DNA of 64,000 nucleotides from an uncultured Bacteroidales bacterium (GCA_900318835.1 ONLW01000007.1:1-64000), one strand, 5' to 3'; shown: positions 10,901 to 18,317, counted from the stretch's first letter. A program made the numbers and translations. Notes: generated from the sequence alone by a model not told the origin.

Positions 10901-10904
10901 TTGA
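4980..10904 (+). CDS. alpha-2-macroglobulin family protein
   Basis: A 1974-residue exported protein with a signal peptide (MKRIIIALALLACFPIAAQ). It has a helical TPR-like N-terminal region (to about 260), macroglobulin-type beta domains (the typical VEEYKPPKFMV link is near residue 570), a carboxypeptidase-regulatory-like domain at about 1073-1155 (GVLKGTVTDAETRETLPFVN), the A2M core near 1221-1290 (LLTRWRVYGLAYTDD), and an alpha/alpha-toroid from about 1430. The thioester motif CGEQ is absent, so covalent trapping of proteases by thioester is unlikely. The carboxypeptidase-regulatory-like insert and missing thioester suggest a structural or protease-inhibitory envelope role. Six short-period repeat tracts lie in frame. 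It is probably translated from its own start after the terminator at 4939. Confidence 0.9.
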   Translation: MKRIIIALALLACFPIAAQTDWKKIDNLIENKFYKTAYTQAEAVFKKTKNSTDLLTAAWYMARAAAEYQEAGYDSAEARFRAILPRLEAPERAVCYVILGEPDSALVDEEVLKRTSSDRIRRFCEQTESKGINITPTVYDVVVRQLIYGPGSSSRSNDALALLQRLVDFHRDDAEELRLYLDIELLNVMANMRAERFNEHLLQSYINKYRGSKSVMLTDLYYAMALYLKREMRYVEAVTYCDSALALAPKSRGGANCANIKNELCAPSINIEGGQASCIVYPGRWSLNSLTYCNLNRIFFFVYPLEGDKSVPFENLPQPVKQWQLDVEDDGSHKDRSIYFEVPPLEAGRYLLVASPSAKVKAGKYAYYEFFCTDMMVARHNFMFQLVDFMSGKPIVGQRMDFCVDDNNDDYIIDSAYSDADGRAEYTGAPKTIILKINRDGCLYKRDAWNYRSTSEERELKTHVQFLNDRPIYHLGDTVHVALLCYESDGVDGRVVPNLQGHCTLKNPHSQAVDTFSFVSDEHGLVSLTFVIPADGMAGSWDLAGYYFSWNDDKKKIKINFWDDIRVEEYKPPKFMVSLDDLPAADFKAPVFGEPYTVRGIARAYSGASLAGAQVRYRIERYSWRSVRNGMVATDTLEVATDGTFDITFIPLPDSDDDLSGKFGYDFYVKVEVTDLNGETHEARVHFQVGTQRYSLFLSGMETNVSRLSSVDYVLTDASYRPVKGTVTVSVQRLAAAPPLMRHPVSYYNKKEVRATFSREQFAEHYPGFAYPLDRYSYKDRAVEWSYEVRHEADGVSWHQTIALPEGLKSGFYRIVATVDDDSDTVYTTLTLPDERHVCSEQLVWFDLSDSVCEVGDRLVMRYGSAFDDVNIFYTLIGPDGMERDHRWLSAGTSIKQLSIPVDTALLGGFRVRLVAVKNGVNAEEGGEVKVPFTHKKLNVDIATFRDKLQPGQQEEWTIKVTAPDTSHLSPLTSHLVMTMFDDALTSYGFLAGQWHVYPWRGYIDDYWSFSWMRPWYRDDSYNAFNRRDLLKGKDPDLHKLTILRDFLLSMNRGRSQLYYSSNGGETTAASQGVLKGTVTDAETRETLPFVNIVVKQDGKQVAGGVTDFDGVYCIKPLKEGTYDIEVSFVGYNRFVRSGVRVKPTGFTVLNLQLASCATQLEEVVIECEEVPMIEIGTAQSATRSNKAVIAEKSDQLEDEVVAVGGIGFDDGNNAPVQSRTNLNPSAFFVAGLETDSTGTATYRFRVPELLTRWRVYGLAYTDDLRIGSLDTSLVTQKSLMVQPNIPRFLRQGDSVVMMAKVVNLSDSARRVRVMFTLNNQNAQNVQKGLITKIYQVVNVPAHGSKQVTFPFNNLPRDLYVATYEITAQTCDDHGAQYSDGERGQIPVVSDRQAVTLSQPIYINGAGEKTFHFSLSTFHSSTASPHFLAAELVDNPVWLAVKSMPHLKETENPSNLYLANRLYVNTLAKEILDNLGNLDILDNLEKLENLADTANTSLKINSDIRQTLLEATPWLRDAEGEVEQRQAIANYFDSTRISNELEKLNDQIASRQNSNGGWSWMPDGESSLWVTRQILQRLSILKQSDNQTIKQSLDYVDKEEQRCYEQYIKPYLKGDFKWAPDNIDYLYTRSFYGKGTTEAYKFYYKNARKNYRSYTGLYTQAQLALIFHRHGDKKAARDIVRRLKEKSLQSDEMGLYWRDNRGGWWWYERPVETQALLIQAFAEITPQDTATIALMQQWLLKQKQANHWGNDRATVEAIRALMIQNNQIAPSNPNNQIAMKACGAELTAPTEGLEGYRSQRWAGPALDSIIALGDSTITLRKETPGIAWGAVYFQYTDDMDKIPASESGITLKRTYLYMNNLEAPKVGDRVRIRIEITCDRTMEYLELIDSRPSCVEPVSTQSGWCWNQGLRYYVEVKNTATHCYINRLEKGSYIVEYDAFVTNPGTFLAGPVTMQCLYAPEFRATAPAERFVIR
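7874..7908. repeat. 7-bp array in alpha-2-macroglobulin gene
   Basis: Five in-phase units of CACCTCT type, encoding SHLSPLTSHL. Confidence 0.8.
8931..8966. repeat. 9-bp array in alpha-2-macroglobulin gene
   Basis: Four in-phase units of CAGAATNNT type, encoding NNQNAQNVQKG. Confidence 0.7.
9208..9235. repeat. 7-bp array in alpha-2-macroglobulin gene
   Basis: Four units, CTTTCCA three times and CTTTTCA once, encoding FHFSLSTFHS. Confidence 0.8.
9390..9452. repeat. 9-bp CTAG array in alpha-2-macroglobulin gene
   Basis: Seven in-phase 9-bp units of AATCTAGAN type, each containing CTAG. It encodes a Leu-X-Asn triplet peptide (LDNLGNLDILDNLEKLENLA) in the toroid region. Confidence 0.9.
9723..9754. 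repeat. 8-bp array in alpha-2-macroglobulin gene
   Basis: Four in-phase units of AGACAATC type, encoding KQSDNQTIKQS. Confidence 0.8.
10269..10313. repeat. 9-bp array in alpha-2-macroglobulin gene
   Basis: Five in-phase 9-bp units (CAGAATAAT, CAGATTGCT, CCGAGTAAT, CCGAATAAT, CAGATTGCC), encoding an Asn/Gln-rich peptide. Confidence 0.75.
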
Positions 10905-10908
10905 TAAT

Positions 10909-10996
10909 AAGTACCAACTCCCTATCAACACCCTACCAACTCCTACCCATGTCCTACCATAGTAGGAGTTGGTAGGGTGTTGATAGGTTTTTGATA
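10909..10996. repeat. 11-bp palindromic array, copy 1
   Basis: Eight contiguous 11-bp units in strict phase. The left half is CCCTACCAACT type and the right half its complement (GGGTGTTGATA type). Arms 10922-10946 and 10962-10986 form a perfect 25-bp inverted repeat around a 15-nt loop. It is intergenic between the alpha-2-macroglobulin and arginine deiminase genes and could also act as a transcription terminator or RNA hairpin. Confidence 0.9.
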
Positions 10997-11012
10997 AAAA
11001 TATCGTGTCAAG

Positions 11013-11044
11013 TTTGTGGGGTTTCAATCTTTTTTGTATATTTG
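11013..11044 (+). promoter_or_regulatory. Bacteroidota-type promoter
   Basis: TTTG at 11013-11016, 20 bp, TATATTTG at 11037-11044, about 60 bp before arcA. Confidence 0.8.
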
Positions 11045-11105
11045 CAATTTTACAAGGCTGGCCTTTTTCGGGTGAAGTTGTTGTGTATTAATTATTAATA
11101 AGAAT

Positions 11106-12350
11106 ATGACTAATAAAAATATTACACCGTGTAAGGTTAATGTGAGTTCGGAGACGGGTATGCTGCGTGCTGTGCTGCTGCATCGACCTGGTGTGGAGAT
11201 TGAGCGAATGACCCCCCTGAATGCTGCCCACGCGCTGTATAGTGACATCTTGAATAAACCGATTGTCGATACCGAATATTCCAATTTCTGCGGCGTGCTG
11301 GAGCACTGGACCAACGTCTATTATGTAGAGGATATTCTTGAGGAACTGTTGAAGGACAACGAGATACGCCAACACCTCGTCTACGAGAGTTGTGACATGG
11401 ACAATTGCGACGACGGTCTGGCAGAGCAGTTGATGGAATTGGATTCCAAGCAATTGGCCGATATTTTGATTGAGGGTTACGAAGACCCCGAATGGGATGG
11501 GGGAGAGGACCGCTACCTTTTGAAGCCTCTTTACAACCTCTTTTTCACCCGCGACGCCTCCTCAACGGTCTACAACCGTGTGCTTATCAACTCGATGAGC
11601 TTCGAGGTGCGTGAGCGCGAGACCCTTATCTATGAGGCCATTTTCAAGCACTTCTTCAAAGTTGATACCCTCAATGCCATGGCTTGGGACCGCGACGCGC
11701 GGACCGAGGGCGGCGATGTGCAGATTGCCTCGCCCAACCTGCTCTGTATCGGCCAGGGTATACGTACCAATACTAAGGGTATCAAATACTTGGCACAGAC
11801 TTTTGCCAAGGAGCGCGAAAAGTTCAACATCCTTGTGCAGGAACTGCCGAAGAGCCCCGAAAGTTTCATCCATCTTGACATGGTGTTCACCTTCTTGGGC
11901 AAGCACCAGTGCATGGCTTTCGAGCCGATGCTGAAGAAGACCGGCCTCTTTGCGGGCAAGGATACTACGCTGATTTCCATTGAAAACGGAAAAATTAGCT
12001 ACCACAAGGTGAACAATATCGTTGACGGACTGAATGGCCTCGGATGGGACATTGAGCCTGTCATTGGAGGCGGCAGCGACCCGTGGAATCAGCTGCGCGA
12101 GCAATGGCACAGCGGTGCCAACTTCTTCTCGCTGGGCGATGGCAAGATTATGGGTTACCGTCGTAACACGCACACCATCGATGCCCTCGACAAGGCCGGT
12201 TTCGCCATACTCAAGGCCGAGGATATCTGCAGTGGAAAGGTAAAGATGGCAGACTACGAGAAGTTTGTTGCCGCCTTCCCCGGCAGCGAACTGCCCCGCG
12301 CAGGCGGTGGTGCCCGCTGCATGACTATGCCTATTTTGAGAGAAAACTAA
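11106..12350 (+). CDS. arcA: arginine deiminase
   Basis: Cytoplasmic enzyme that hydrolyses L-arginine to citrulline and ammonia, the first step of the arginine deiminase pathway. The 414 residues fit the family length. Visible active-site elements of the guanidino-group-modifying fold are FTRD (147-150), EGGD (201-204), the catalytic His in HLDMVFT (His 256), and the nucleophilic Cys in GGARCMTMP (Cys 405), so the enzyme should be active. It has its own promoter. No ornithine carbamoyltransferase, carbamate kinase or arginine-ornithine antiporter gene is adjacent, so the rest of the pathway must be encoded elsewhere if present. The DUF2723 gene follows after 12 bp and may be co-transcribed. 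Confidence 0.93.
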   Translation: MTNKNITPCKVNVSSETGMLRAVLLHRPGVEIERMTPLNAAHALYSDILNKPIVDTEYSNFCGVLEHWTNVYYVEDILEELLKDNEIRQHLVYESCDMDNCDDGLAEQLMELDSKQLADILIEGYEDPEWDGGEDRYLLKPLYNLFFTRDASSTVYNRVLINSMSFEVRERETLIYEAIFKHFFKVDTLNAMAWDRDARTEGGDVQIASPNLLCIGQGIRTNTKGIKYLAQTFAKEREKFNILVQELPKSPESFIHLDMVFTFLGKHQCMAFEPMLKKTGLFAGKDTTLISIENGKISYHKVNNIVDGLNGLGWDIEPVIGGGSDPWNQLREQWHSGANFFSLGDGKIMGYRRNTHTIDALDKAGFAILKAEDICSGKVKMADYEKFVAAFPGSELPRAGGGARCMTMPILREN

Positions 12351-12362
12351 TTAACTAACACA

Positions 12363-15300
12363 ATGAAACAATACCATCTAGCAAACAACATCATCGGATG
12401 GGTAATCTGCTTGATTGCCTGCACGGTGTACATCATGACGGCGGAAGCTACCGCGTCGTGGTGGGATTGCGGTGAGTACATCGCCACCGCCTTTAAACTG
12501 CAAGTGGGACACCCTCCGGGAGCCCCAACCTTCCAACTGCTTGGACGCCTGTTCTCTATGTTCAGTGACACGACGACAGCAGCCCATGCCGTCAACGTGC
12601 TGAGCGCCGTTTGCAGCGGTTTTACTATTCTGTTCCTTTTCTGGGCTATCACTTTGTTGGGCAAGCATTTGCTTCCCGACCCGAAGAATCCCAGCCTGAA
12701 GGACTGGAAGACTTGGGCGGTCTTTGCCGCCGGTATTGTGGGTTCGTTGGCCTACTGCTTCAGCGACACCTTCTGGTTCTCGGCTGTCGAGGGCGAGGTC
12801 TATGCCATGAGTAGCTTCTTCACGGCACTAGTGTTCTGGGCCATCCTGAAATGGGAGGAACAGAGCGATGACCCGCACGCGCTGCGCTGGCTCATCCTCA
12901 TCAGCCTGCTGGTGGGCGTGGCCATCGGTGTCCATCTGTTGAACCTGCTTACCGTGCCTGCCATCTTCTATGTTGTGTACTTCAAGAAATGGCCTAAAAC
13001 TACCTGGAAGGGTTTCATTGTCACGGGATTGCTTTCGTTGGTAACTCTCGGCATCATTCTTTGGGGTATCATCCCCGGTATTGTGAATGTCGACTCGGCC
13101 TTCGATGTTTTCTTTGTCAATACGCTGCACCTGCCGTTCAACAGTGGCACCATCTTCTTCTTCACGTTGCTCGTGGCCCTGATTGTTTGGGGCCTGTGGT
13201 TCACATGGAAGAAGAAACATCCGGTGATTAATGCCGCCATTCTGAGCTTTGCGATGCTGGTTATTGGCTATTCGACTTTCTTTGTGCTCGTTATCCGAGC
13301 CAATACCAACACGCCGCTCAACGAGAACGCTCCGAAGGACGCTGTGGCCATGAGGGCTTATCTGGGACGTGAGCAGTACGGCGACACGCCGCTCTTCAGC
13401 GGTCAGTACTACACTGCCGGACGTCCCATTGATTCCAAGAAGGGCTATACCAAGTATGTACGAGGAAAGGACGAGCAGGGCCGCGACCGCTACATTGCAG
13501 CCGACTATGCCCGTGAACTTATCTACCGTGAGGAACATACAGGCTTCTTCCCTCGCATGTGGAGCAGCGACGGCACCCGCCAGCACCCGAAGTTTTATGA
13601 ATATTGGGCCGGTTCCGCTCCCAGCGGCATGAAGCCTACTTTCGGACAAAATCTGAAGTTCTTCAACCGCTACCAGTTGGGCTGGATGTATTGGCGCTAC
13701 TTCATGTGGAACTTTGCCGGTCGTCAGAACGATGAGCAGGGCCATTATTTCAACGACGATGGCACACGCGACTATTTGCATGGCAACTGGATTAGCGGTA
13801 TCAAGTTCCTTGATGAAAGCCGTTTGGGTCCCCAGACCGACTTGCCCGAGGCGATGCAGAACGACCGCTCCCGCAATGTCTACTATCTGTTGCCGTTGAT
13901 TCTGGGTCTCCTTGGCCTTGTCTACCATCTGCGCAAACACCCGAAAGATGCATTCATCGTCTTCATCATGTTCTTCATGACGGGTTTGGCCATCGCCATC
14001 TATCTGAACATGCCGCCGCGCCAGCCGCGTGAGCGTGACTACGCTTTCGTGGGATCTTTCAGTTTCTTCGCCATCTGGATTGGCTTGGGAGTGATTGGCT
14101 TGGCCGAGTGGATCAGTGCTCTTTTCAAGAAGAACAAGGAGAAGATGTACAAGGTAGTGATGCCTGTGGTCTTCGTGCTTTGTTTCGCCGGTGTGCCGAT
14201 GCTCATGGCTTGCCAGAACTGGGACGACCACGATCGCAGTGAGAAGACTGCCGCCCGTGACTTTGCTCAGAACTATCTGCAGAGTATTAAAAAGAATGGC
14301 GTCCTTATCACTTTCGGCGACAACGATACCTTCCCCCTGTGGTATGCCCAGGAGGTAGAGGGTACCCGCACCGACGTGCGCATATTGAACTTCACCCTGT
14401 CGGGCATGTACTGGTATGTGGAGCAGCTCTTCAACAAGCTTTATGAGAGCGAGCCTCTGCCATTCACACTGCCTAAGGAATTCTACGGGCTTGGCAAGGA
14501 CCAGTATTATGTTTTTGACAATTCGACCGAGTATCTGGAGGTGACAGAGGTTCTAGGGCTGCTGCGCGACCATCCGGAGCGCTTCACGTTGACCGACCAG
14601 CGTACTGGCGATACTTTCATGGCGCTGCCCACCAAGCGCTTCAAGATAACGCTTGACATTCCCGCATTAGTTGAGGCCGGCATGATTCCCGCCGAGATAG
14701 CCGACCAGGTGCCTCCCGAGATTCGCTGGGAACTCAACCTCAAGCCCAATGCCCCGTTTGTCTTCCGTCATGAACTTATGCTCCTCGACATTCTGGGAAC
14801 CAACAAGTTCATGCGCGATATCTATATAATGAATCCCGGTTCGAGTGGCATCCCCGACATCTTCCCGCCGGTCTACACCTACACCATTCAGGATGGCATG
14901 AACTACAAGTTCATCCCTTACCCCAAGAACAAACGCTTCACCGATGGGACTGCCGACTACTTCGTCAACGGCGTTGACGGTCAGCCACTGAAATGGGGTA
15001 ACCTCAACAGCGACATCTATGTCGACCCGGTTTCCCGTCAGCAATTTGTTCCTGCAGTGCATCAGACTATTTTGGTGTTGGCTCACGACGAGATTGCCAG
15101 AGGTAATGTCGACAAGGCTCGCCGTCTGCTTGAGATGTACGACAACAATTTCCCTGAAAAGAATTTCCATCCCGATGTCACCACAGCCTACTTCCCTGCC
15201 AGTGTCCCCATCGATGTGGTGGCTATGTACAAGGAATTGTTTGGTCTGGAGAGAGCCCGCCAGCAGTGGGACAAGGCCTTCAAATTCTTTAGTCAGCAAG

Positions 15301-15479
15301 TGGTCTACCTCAGTCGATTCCAAGGTGAGAAGGCCATTGGTGTGCGTGGAGAACTTCAGTATGACCTTCGTGTGATGGGAGCATTGAGAGACATTGCCCG
15401 CAATACGCTCGAAGACAAGGAAGCCGTGACTCAGGTTGATGCTGTGCTGGCACCGTTCAAGGGATTGATGTACGAATAA
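12363..15479 (+). CDS. DUF2723 family membrane protein (GT-C-like)
   Basis: A 1038-residue integral membrane protein of the DUF2723 family, which is classed with GT-C-type glycosyltransferases (GT117) common in Bacteroidota. The N-terminus carries the family signature (ATASWWDCGEYIATA, then VGHPPGAPTFQLLGR), followed by about ten hydrophobic segments to residue 600 and a soluble C-terminal half. A second conserved block, LNMPPRQPRERDYAF, lies near residue 545. The acidic residues in WWDCGEY are in the place expected for a GT-C catalytic or donor site. The role is probably transfer of sugar from a lipid carrier on the periplasmic face; the acceptor is unknown. A 3-bp spacer separates it from the next small gene. 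Confidence 0.88.
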   Translation: MKQYHLANNIIGWVICLIACTVYIMTAEATASWWDCGEYIATAFKLQVGHPPGAPTFQLLGRLFSMFSDTTTAAHAVNVLSAVCSGFTILFLFWAITLLGKHLLPDPKNPSLKDWKTWAVFAAGIVGSLAYCFSDTFWFSAVEGEVYAMSSFFTALVFWAILKWEEQSDDPHALRWLILISLLVGVAIGVHLLNLLTVPAIFYVVYFKKWPKTTWKGFIVTGLLSLVTLGIILWGIIPGIVNVDSAFDVFFVNTLHLPFNSGTIFFFTLLVALIVWGLWFTWKKKHPVINAAILSFAMLVIGYSTFFVLVIRANTNTPLNENAPKDAVAMRAYLGREQYGDTPLFSGQYYTAGRPIDSKKGYTKYVRGKDEQGRDRYIAADYARELIYREEHTGFFPRMWSSDGTRQHPKFYEYWAGSAPSGMKPTFGQNLKFFNRYQLGWMYWRYFMWNFAGRQNDEQGHYFNDDGTRDYLHGNWISGIKFLDESRLGPQTDLPEAMQNDRSRNVYYLLPLILGLLGLVYHLRKHPKDAFIVFIMFFMTGLAIAIYLNMPPRQPRERDYAFVGSFSFFAIWIGLGVIGLAEWISALFKKNKEKMYKVVMPVVFVLCFAGVPMLMACQNWDDHDRSEKTAARDFAQNYLQSIKKNGVLITFGDNDTFPLWYAQEVEGTRTDVRILNFTLSGMYWYVEQLFNKLYESEPLPFTLPKEFYGLGKDQYYVFDNSTEYLEVTEVLGLLRDHPERFTLTDQRTGDTFMALPTKRFKITLDIPALVEAGMIPAEIADQVPPEIRWELNLKPNAPFVFRHELMLLDILGTNKFMRDIYIMNPGSSGIPDIFPPVYTYTIQDGMNYKFIPYPKNKRFTDGTADYFVNGVDGQPLKWGNLNSDIYVDPVSRQQFVPAVHQTILVLAHDEIARGNVDKARRLLEMYDNNFPEKNFHPDVTTAYFPASVPIDVVAMYKELFGLERARQQWDKAFKFFSQQVVYLSRFQGEKAIGVRGELQYDLRVMGALRDIARNTLEDKEAVTQVDAVLAPFKGLMYE

Positions 15480-15482
15480 CTT

Positions 15483-15737
15483 ATGAACAAAAAGAAGACC
15501 CCCAAACCGAAGAAGTACACTCTCACGCTCAGCGAGCGTGAGAGTGCACGTCTCGGTGCCTATGCCGACAGCCTAGGCATTAGTCGTCCGCAGGCATTGC
15601 AACGTTTGACCAAACAGGCATTGCGCCAGGTGGCCGATGTCCCGGCCGATAGGTGCGACGCCAACCAGTTGGGGCTCTTCGATACCCTACAGATTGACAT
15701 CTTCAACAACACTGCAGTAGTAAATAATAAGGAATAA
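15483..15737 (+). CDS. small RHH-like protein
   Basis: An 84-residue basic protein. Residues 10-45 (KKYTLTLSERESARLGAYAD, then SLGISRPQALQRL) have the strand-helix-helix pattern of ribbon-helix-helix DNA-binding proteins. The C-terminal 35 residues show no recognised domain. It sits 3 bp after the DUF2723 gene and 5 bp before atpB, the place where some Bacteroidota ATP synthase operons carry a small AtpI-like membrane protein, but it has no membrane segment. It may be a regulator of this operon; the function is inferred from pattern only. Confidence 0.65.
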   Translation: MNKKKTPKPKKYTLTLSERESARLGAYADSLGISRPQALQRLTKQALRQVADVPADRCDANQLGLFDTLQIDIFNNTAVVNNKE

Positions 15738-15742
15738 TAAAT

Positions 15743-16843
15743 ATGAGGAAGATAATAGTTCTCGCTATGATGGCGCTCTTTATGGCTATGCCTGCCACCA
15801 TGCGTGCCGAGGAGAGTGAACAGTTCGATGCCGGCTCGATGATTATCGGCCATGTGACTGACGCACACTCGTGGCATCTGTTTGACTATAAATCCTCCGA
15901 TGGCGAGGATCATGCCGTAGCCATCCCATTACCCGTCATCCTATGGAACGACGGGCACCTTGATGTCTTCATGTCGAGCAAATTCCACCATGGTCATGCT
16001 GACTACAACGGCTATCGCCTAATTGGCGGTGGAGCCGAAAAGGAAGAGGTGGCTTGCGTGGGGGCCGACGGCGAGCTGATGCTTGATGCAGACGGCAATG
16101 TGGTGAAACCGCTCGACCTGAGTATCACCAAGACCGCGGCAGCCATCATTATTGCTGTAGCATTGCTCATCGTTATCATCATGGTGGCCAAGAAGGGTTA
16201 TAAAAAGCGCCCCAACCAGGCTCCCCATGGCCTCCAGAGCCTCGTGGAGTTGCTGGTGGTCTTTGTGCGCGACGACATTGTCAAGCCCATGATAGGGGAG
16301 AAACACTACCGTCGTTTTTTGCCCTATCTGCTCACGCTCTTTTTCTTTATTTTCTTCTGCAACATCTTAGGACTCATACCCATCTTCCCTGCAGGTGCCA
16401 ACATCAACGGCAGTTTGGCCGTCACCGCCACCTTGGCCGTTATCACCTTCCTCATTACCAATATCAGTGGTAACAAGCATTATTGGACCGACATCTTCAA
16501 TACTCCTGGTGTACCGGCATGGCTGAAGGTCTTCCCGTTGATGCCTGTGGTTGAGTTGGTGGGTGTCTTCACCAAACCCATTGTACTGATGATTCGACTT
16601 TTTGCCAATATGACCGCTGGCCATATTGTTATCCTCGGATTCATTGTCATCATCTACATTATAAGCCAACTCTTCGGTGTCGTTGCCGGTGGGGCTGTGT
16701 CGGTGGTGAGTGTCCTCTTCTGCGTGTTCATCAGCCTGCTGGAGTGCCTGGTGGCCTACTTGCAAGCCTTTGTCTTCACCATGCTCTCGGCCCTCTACAT
16801 CGGCATGGCCGTGGAAGAGCCTCATCACGCCGAAGCCCATTAA
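15743..16843 (+). CDS. atpB: F-type ATP synthase subunit a
   Basis: Membrane subunit a of the F1Fo ATP synthase, which forms the proton (or sodium) half-channels against the c-ring. The 366 residues include a signal peptide and a long periplasmic N-terminal extension (to about 130), as in other Bacteroidota. Five to six membrane helices follow. The key motif IRLFANMTAGHIV, with the essential Arg at about residue 283, is intact, as is FFCNILGLIP near 205. It is followed directly by pgk, not by atpE, atpF, atpH or atpA, so subunit a is separated from the rest of the complex. The spacer to pgk is a 9-bp array. Confidence 0.92.
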   Translation: MRKIIVLAMMALFMAMPATMRAEESEQFDAGSMIIGHVTDAHSWHLFDYKSSDGEDHAVAIPLPVILWNDGHLDVFMSSKFHHGHADYNGYRLIGGGAEKEEVACVGADGELMLDADGNVVKPLDLSITKTAAAIIIAVALLIVIIMVAKKGYKKRPNQAPHGLQSLVELLVVFVRDDIVKPMIGEKHYRRFLPYLLTLFFFIFFCNILGLIPIFPAGANINGSLAVTATLAVITFLITNISGNKHYWTDIFNTPGVPAWLKVFPLMPVVELVGVFTKPIVLMIRLFANMTAGHIVILGFIVIIYIISQLFGVVAGGAVSVVSVLFCVFISLLECLVAYLQAFVFTMLSALYIGMAVEEPHHAEAH

Positions 16844-16845
16844 TT

Positions 16846-16881
16846 TTGCCCAATAACCCATTAACCCCATAAACCCATGAA
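16846..16881. repeat. 9-bp array containing the pgk start codon
   Basis: Four in-phase units (TTGCCCAAT, AACCCATTA, ACCCCATAA, ACCCATGAA). It fills the whole atpB-pgk spacer, and the ATG of pgk (16877-16879) is part of the last unit. The same unit type, inverted, is found at 28081-28116. Confidence 0.8.
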
Positions 16882-18073
16882 AAGTATAAAAGATACCAAT
16901 TTCGCAGGCCGCAAGGTACTGCTCCGCGTGGACTTCAACGTCCCCATGAACGACCAGAAGCAGATTACCGACGACACCCGCATGCGTGAGTCGATGCCCA
17001 CCATCGAGAAACTGCTCAAGGATGGTGCCGCCATCATTATCATGGCCCACTTTGGCCGTCCAAAGAAAGGAGGCTTCGAGCCTGAACTGTCCCTCGAACC
17101 TGTGGCCAAATACCTTGAGACCCTTGTGAACCGTCCCGTGAAGTTCACCCAGGAACTCCTTGGCAGTGGCAAGCCCGAAGCTATGGCAAAGGAACTGAAG
17201 GGTGGCGAAGTGATGCTCCTCGAGAACATCCGCTTCTATCCCGAAGAGACCAAAGGCGGAGAGGATCTCGCCCGCCAGCTGGCCGCCCTCGGCGACTGCT
17301 ACATCAACGATGCCTTCGGTGCCGCCCACCGCGAGCACTCGTCGACTGCCGTCATTGCTAAGTTCTTCCCCAACGACAAGTATTTCGGATTCCTCATGGA
17401 GAACGAGGTGCGCAACCTTGAGAAGCTGATGCAGAATCCCCCGCGTCCCTTCACCGCCATCATTGGCGGCAGCAAGGTCAGCAGCAAGATTGGCATCCTT
17501 GAAAACCTCCTCGACAAGGTTGACAATATGATTATCATCGGCGGCATGCGCTATACCTTCACAAAGGCCCTCGGTGGCAAGATTGGCAACAGCATCTGCG
17601 AGGACGACAAACTCGACCTGGCTCGCGAACTCATGCGCCGCATGGATGAGAAGGGCGTGAAGTACTACCTGCCCGTCGACAGTGTCATCGGTGACAAGTT
17701 CGGCAACGATGCCAACACCAAGATTGTCCCCTCCGGCGAGGTGCCCGACGGCTGGGAGAGCATGGACTGCGGCCCCGAGAGCTGCAAGGCCATCCACGAC
17801 ATTGTTATGAACAGCAAGACCATCCTCTGGAACGGCCCCGCAGGTGTCTTCGAGCTCGAGACCTTCGCCCGTGGCACCAAGGCCATCGCCCAGAGCGTGG
17901 CTGAGAGCTGCAAGCAGGGCTGCTTCGCCGCCGTGGGAGGTGGCGACAGCGTGGCTGCCGTCAAGCAGATGAAACTTGCCGACCGGATGAGCTATGTCTC
18001 CACCGGCGGTGGCGCCATGCTCGAATACCTCGAAGGCAAAGTCCTCCCCGGCATCAAAGCCATCCAAGACTAA
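16877..18073 (+). CDS. pgk: phosphoglycerate kinase
   Basis: Glycolytic enzyme that transfers the acyl phosphate of 1,3-bisphosphoglycerate to ADP, giving ATP and 3-phosphoglycerate. The 398 residues match the usual length. Signatures: RKVLLRVDFNVPMN near residue 12 (substrate loop), AHFGRPKKG near 58, GGSKVSSKIGILENLL in the hinge region, and the nucleotide-binding GGGDSVAAV near 355. The start codon lies inside a 9-bp repeat array that forms the entire leader after atpB. A strong hairpin terminator follows at 18109. Confidence 0.96.
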   Translation: MKSIKDTNFAGRKVLLRVDFNVPMNDQKQITDDTRMRESMPTIEKLLKDGAAIIIMAHFGRPKKGGFEPELSLEPVAKYLETLVNRPVKFTQELLGSGKPEAMAKELKGGEVMLLENIRFYPEETKGGEDLARQLAALGDCYINDAFGAAHREHSSTAVIAKFFPNDKYFGFLMENEVRNLEKLMQNPPRPFTAIIGGSKVSSKIGILENLLDKVDNMIIIGGMRYTFTKALGGKIGNSICEDDKLDLARELMRRMDEKGVKYYLPVDSVIGDKFGNDANTKIVPSGEVPDGWESMDCGPESCKAIHDIVMNSKTILWNGPAGVFELETFARGTKAIAQSVAESCKQGCFAAVGGGDSVAAVKQMKLADRMSYVSTGGGAMLEYLEGKVLPGIKAIQD

Positions 18074-18108
18074 AAATAAACCTACTACTCAATATTTCAA
18101 AGAACTCT

Positions 18109-18150
18109 CACACGTCCGTCCTCCCACCCCGCAGGACGGACGTGTGTTAT
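18109..18150 (+). terminator. intrinsic terminator after pgk
   Basis: Perfect 14-bp stem CACACGTCCGTCCT / AGGACGGACGTGTG (18109-18122 with 18133-18146) followed by an AT-rich tract. Confidence 0.75.
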
Positions 18151-18253
18151 ATATATAAAATAAGGCCACTTTGATGGGACATTTGTTTTTTAACTAAAAT
18201 TTAACACATTGGCCATGCTTTTCCCGTTGGTAAAGTATTGTTAATAATAATGT

Positions 18254-18284
18254 TTTGCCGTTTCAAAAAGATTGCGTATCTTTG
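18254..18284 (+). promoter_or_regulatory. Bacteroidota-type promoter
   Basis: TTTG at 18254-18257, 19 bp, TATCTTTG at 18277-18284. It overlaps the upstream in-frame ATG at 18255, which therefore cannot be the translation start of the next gene. Confidence 0.85.
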
Positions 18285-18317
18285 CAAATTGAAAAAAACA
18301 CAGAAATATACTGTGAG

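Noticed and set aside
10909-10996. CRISPR-like interpretation of the phased arrays
   Set aside because: Units are 7-11 bp and contiguous with no spacers, and no cas gene is present.
12828-14231. Minus-strand reading frame (467 codons) opposite the DUF2723 gene
   Set aside because: Shadow frame of a well-supported membrane protein gene.
16367-18067. Long minus-strand reading frame (566 codons) opposite atpB and pgk
   Set aside because: It covers two conserved genes on the other strand and has no protein-like features of its own.
18255-18317. Upstream ATG start for the restriction-modification gene
   Set aside because: The extra 21 codons overlap the -33/-7 promoter; the start at 18318 is placed normally after it.
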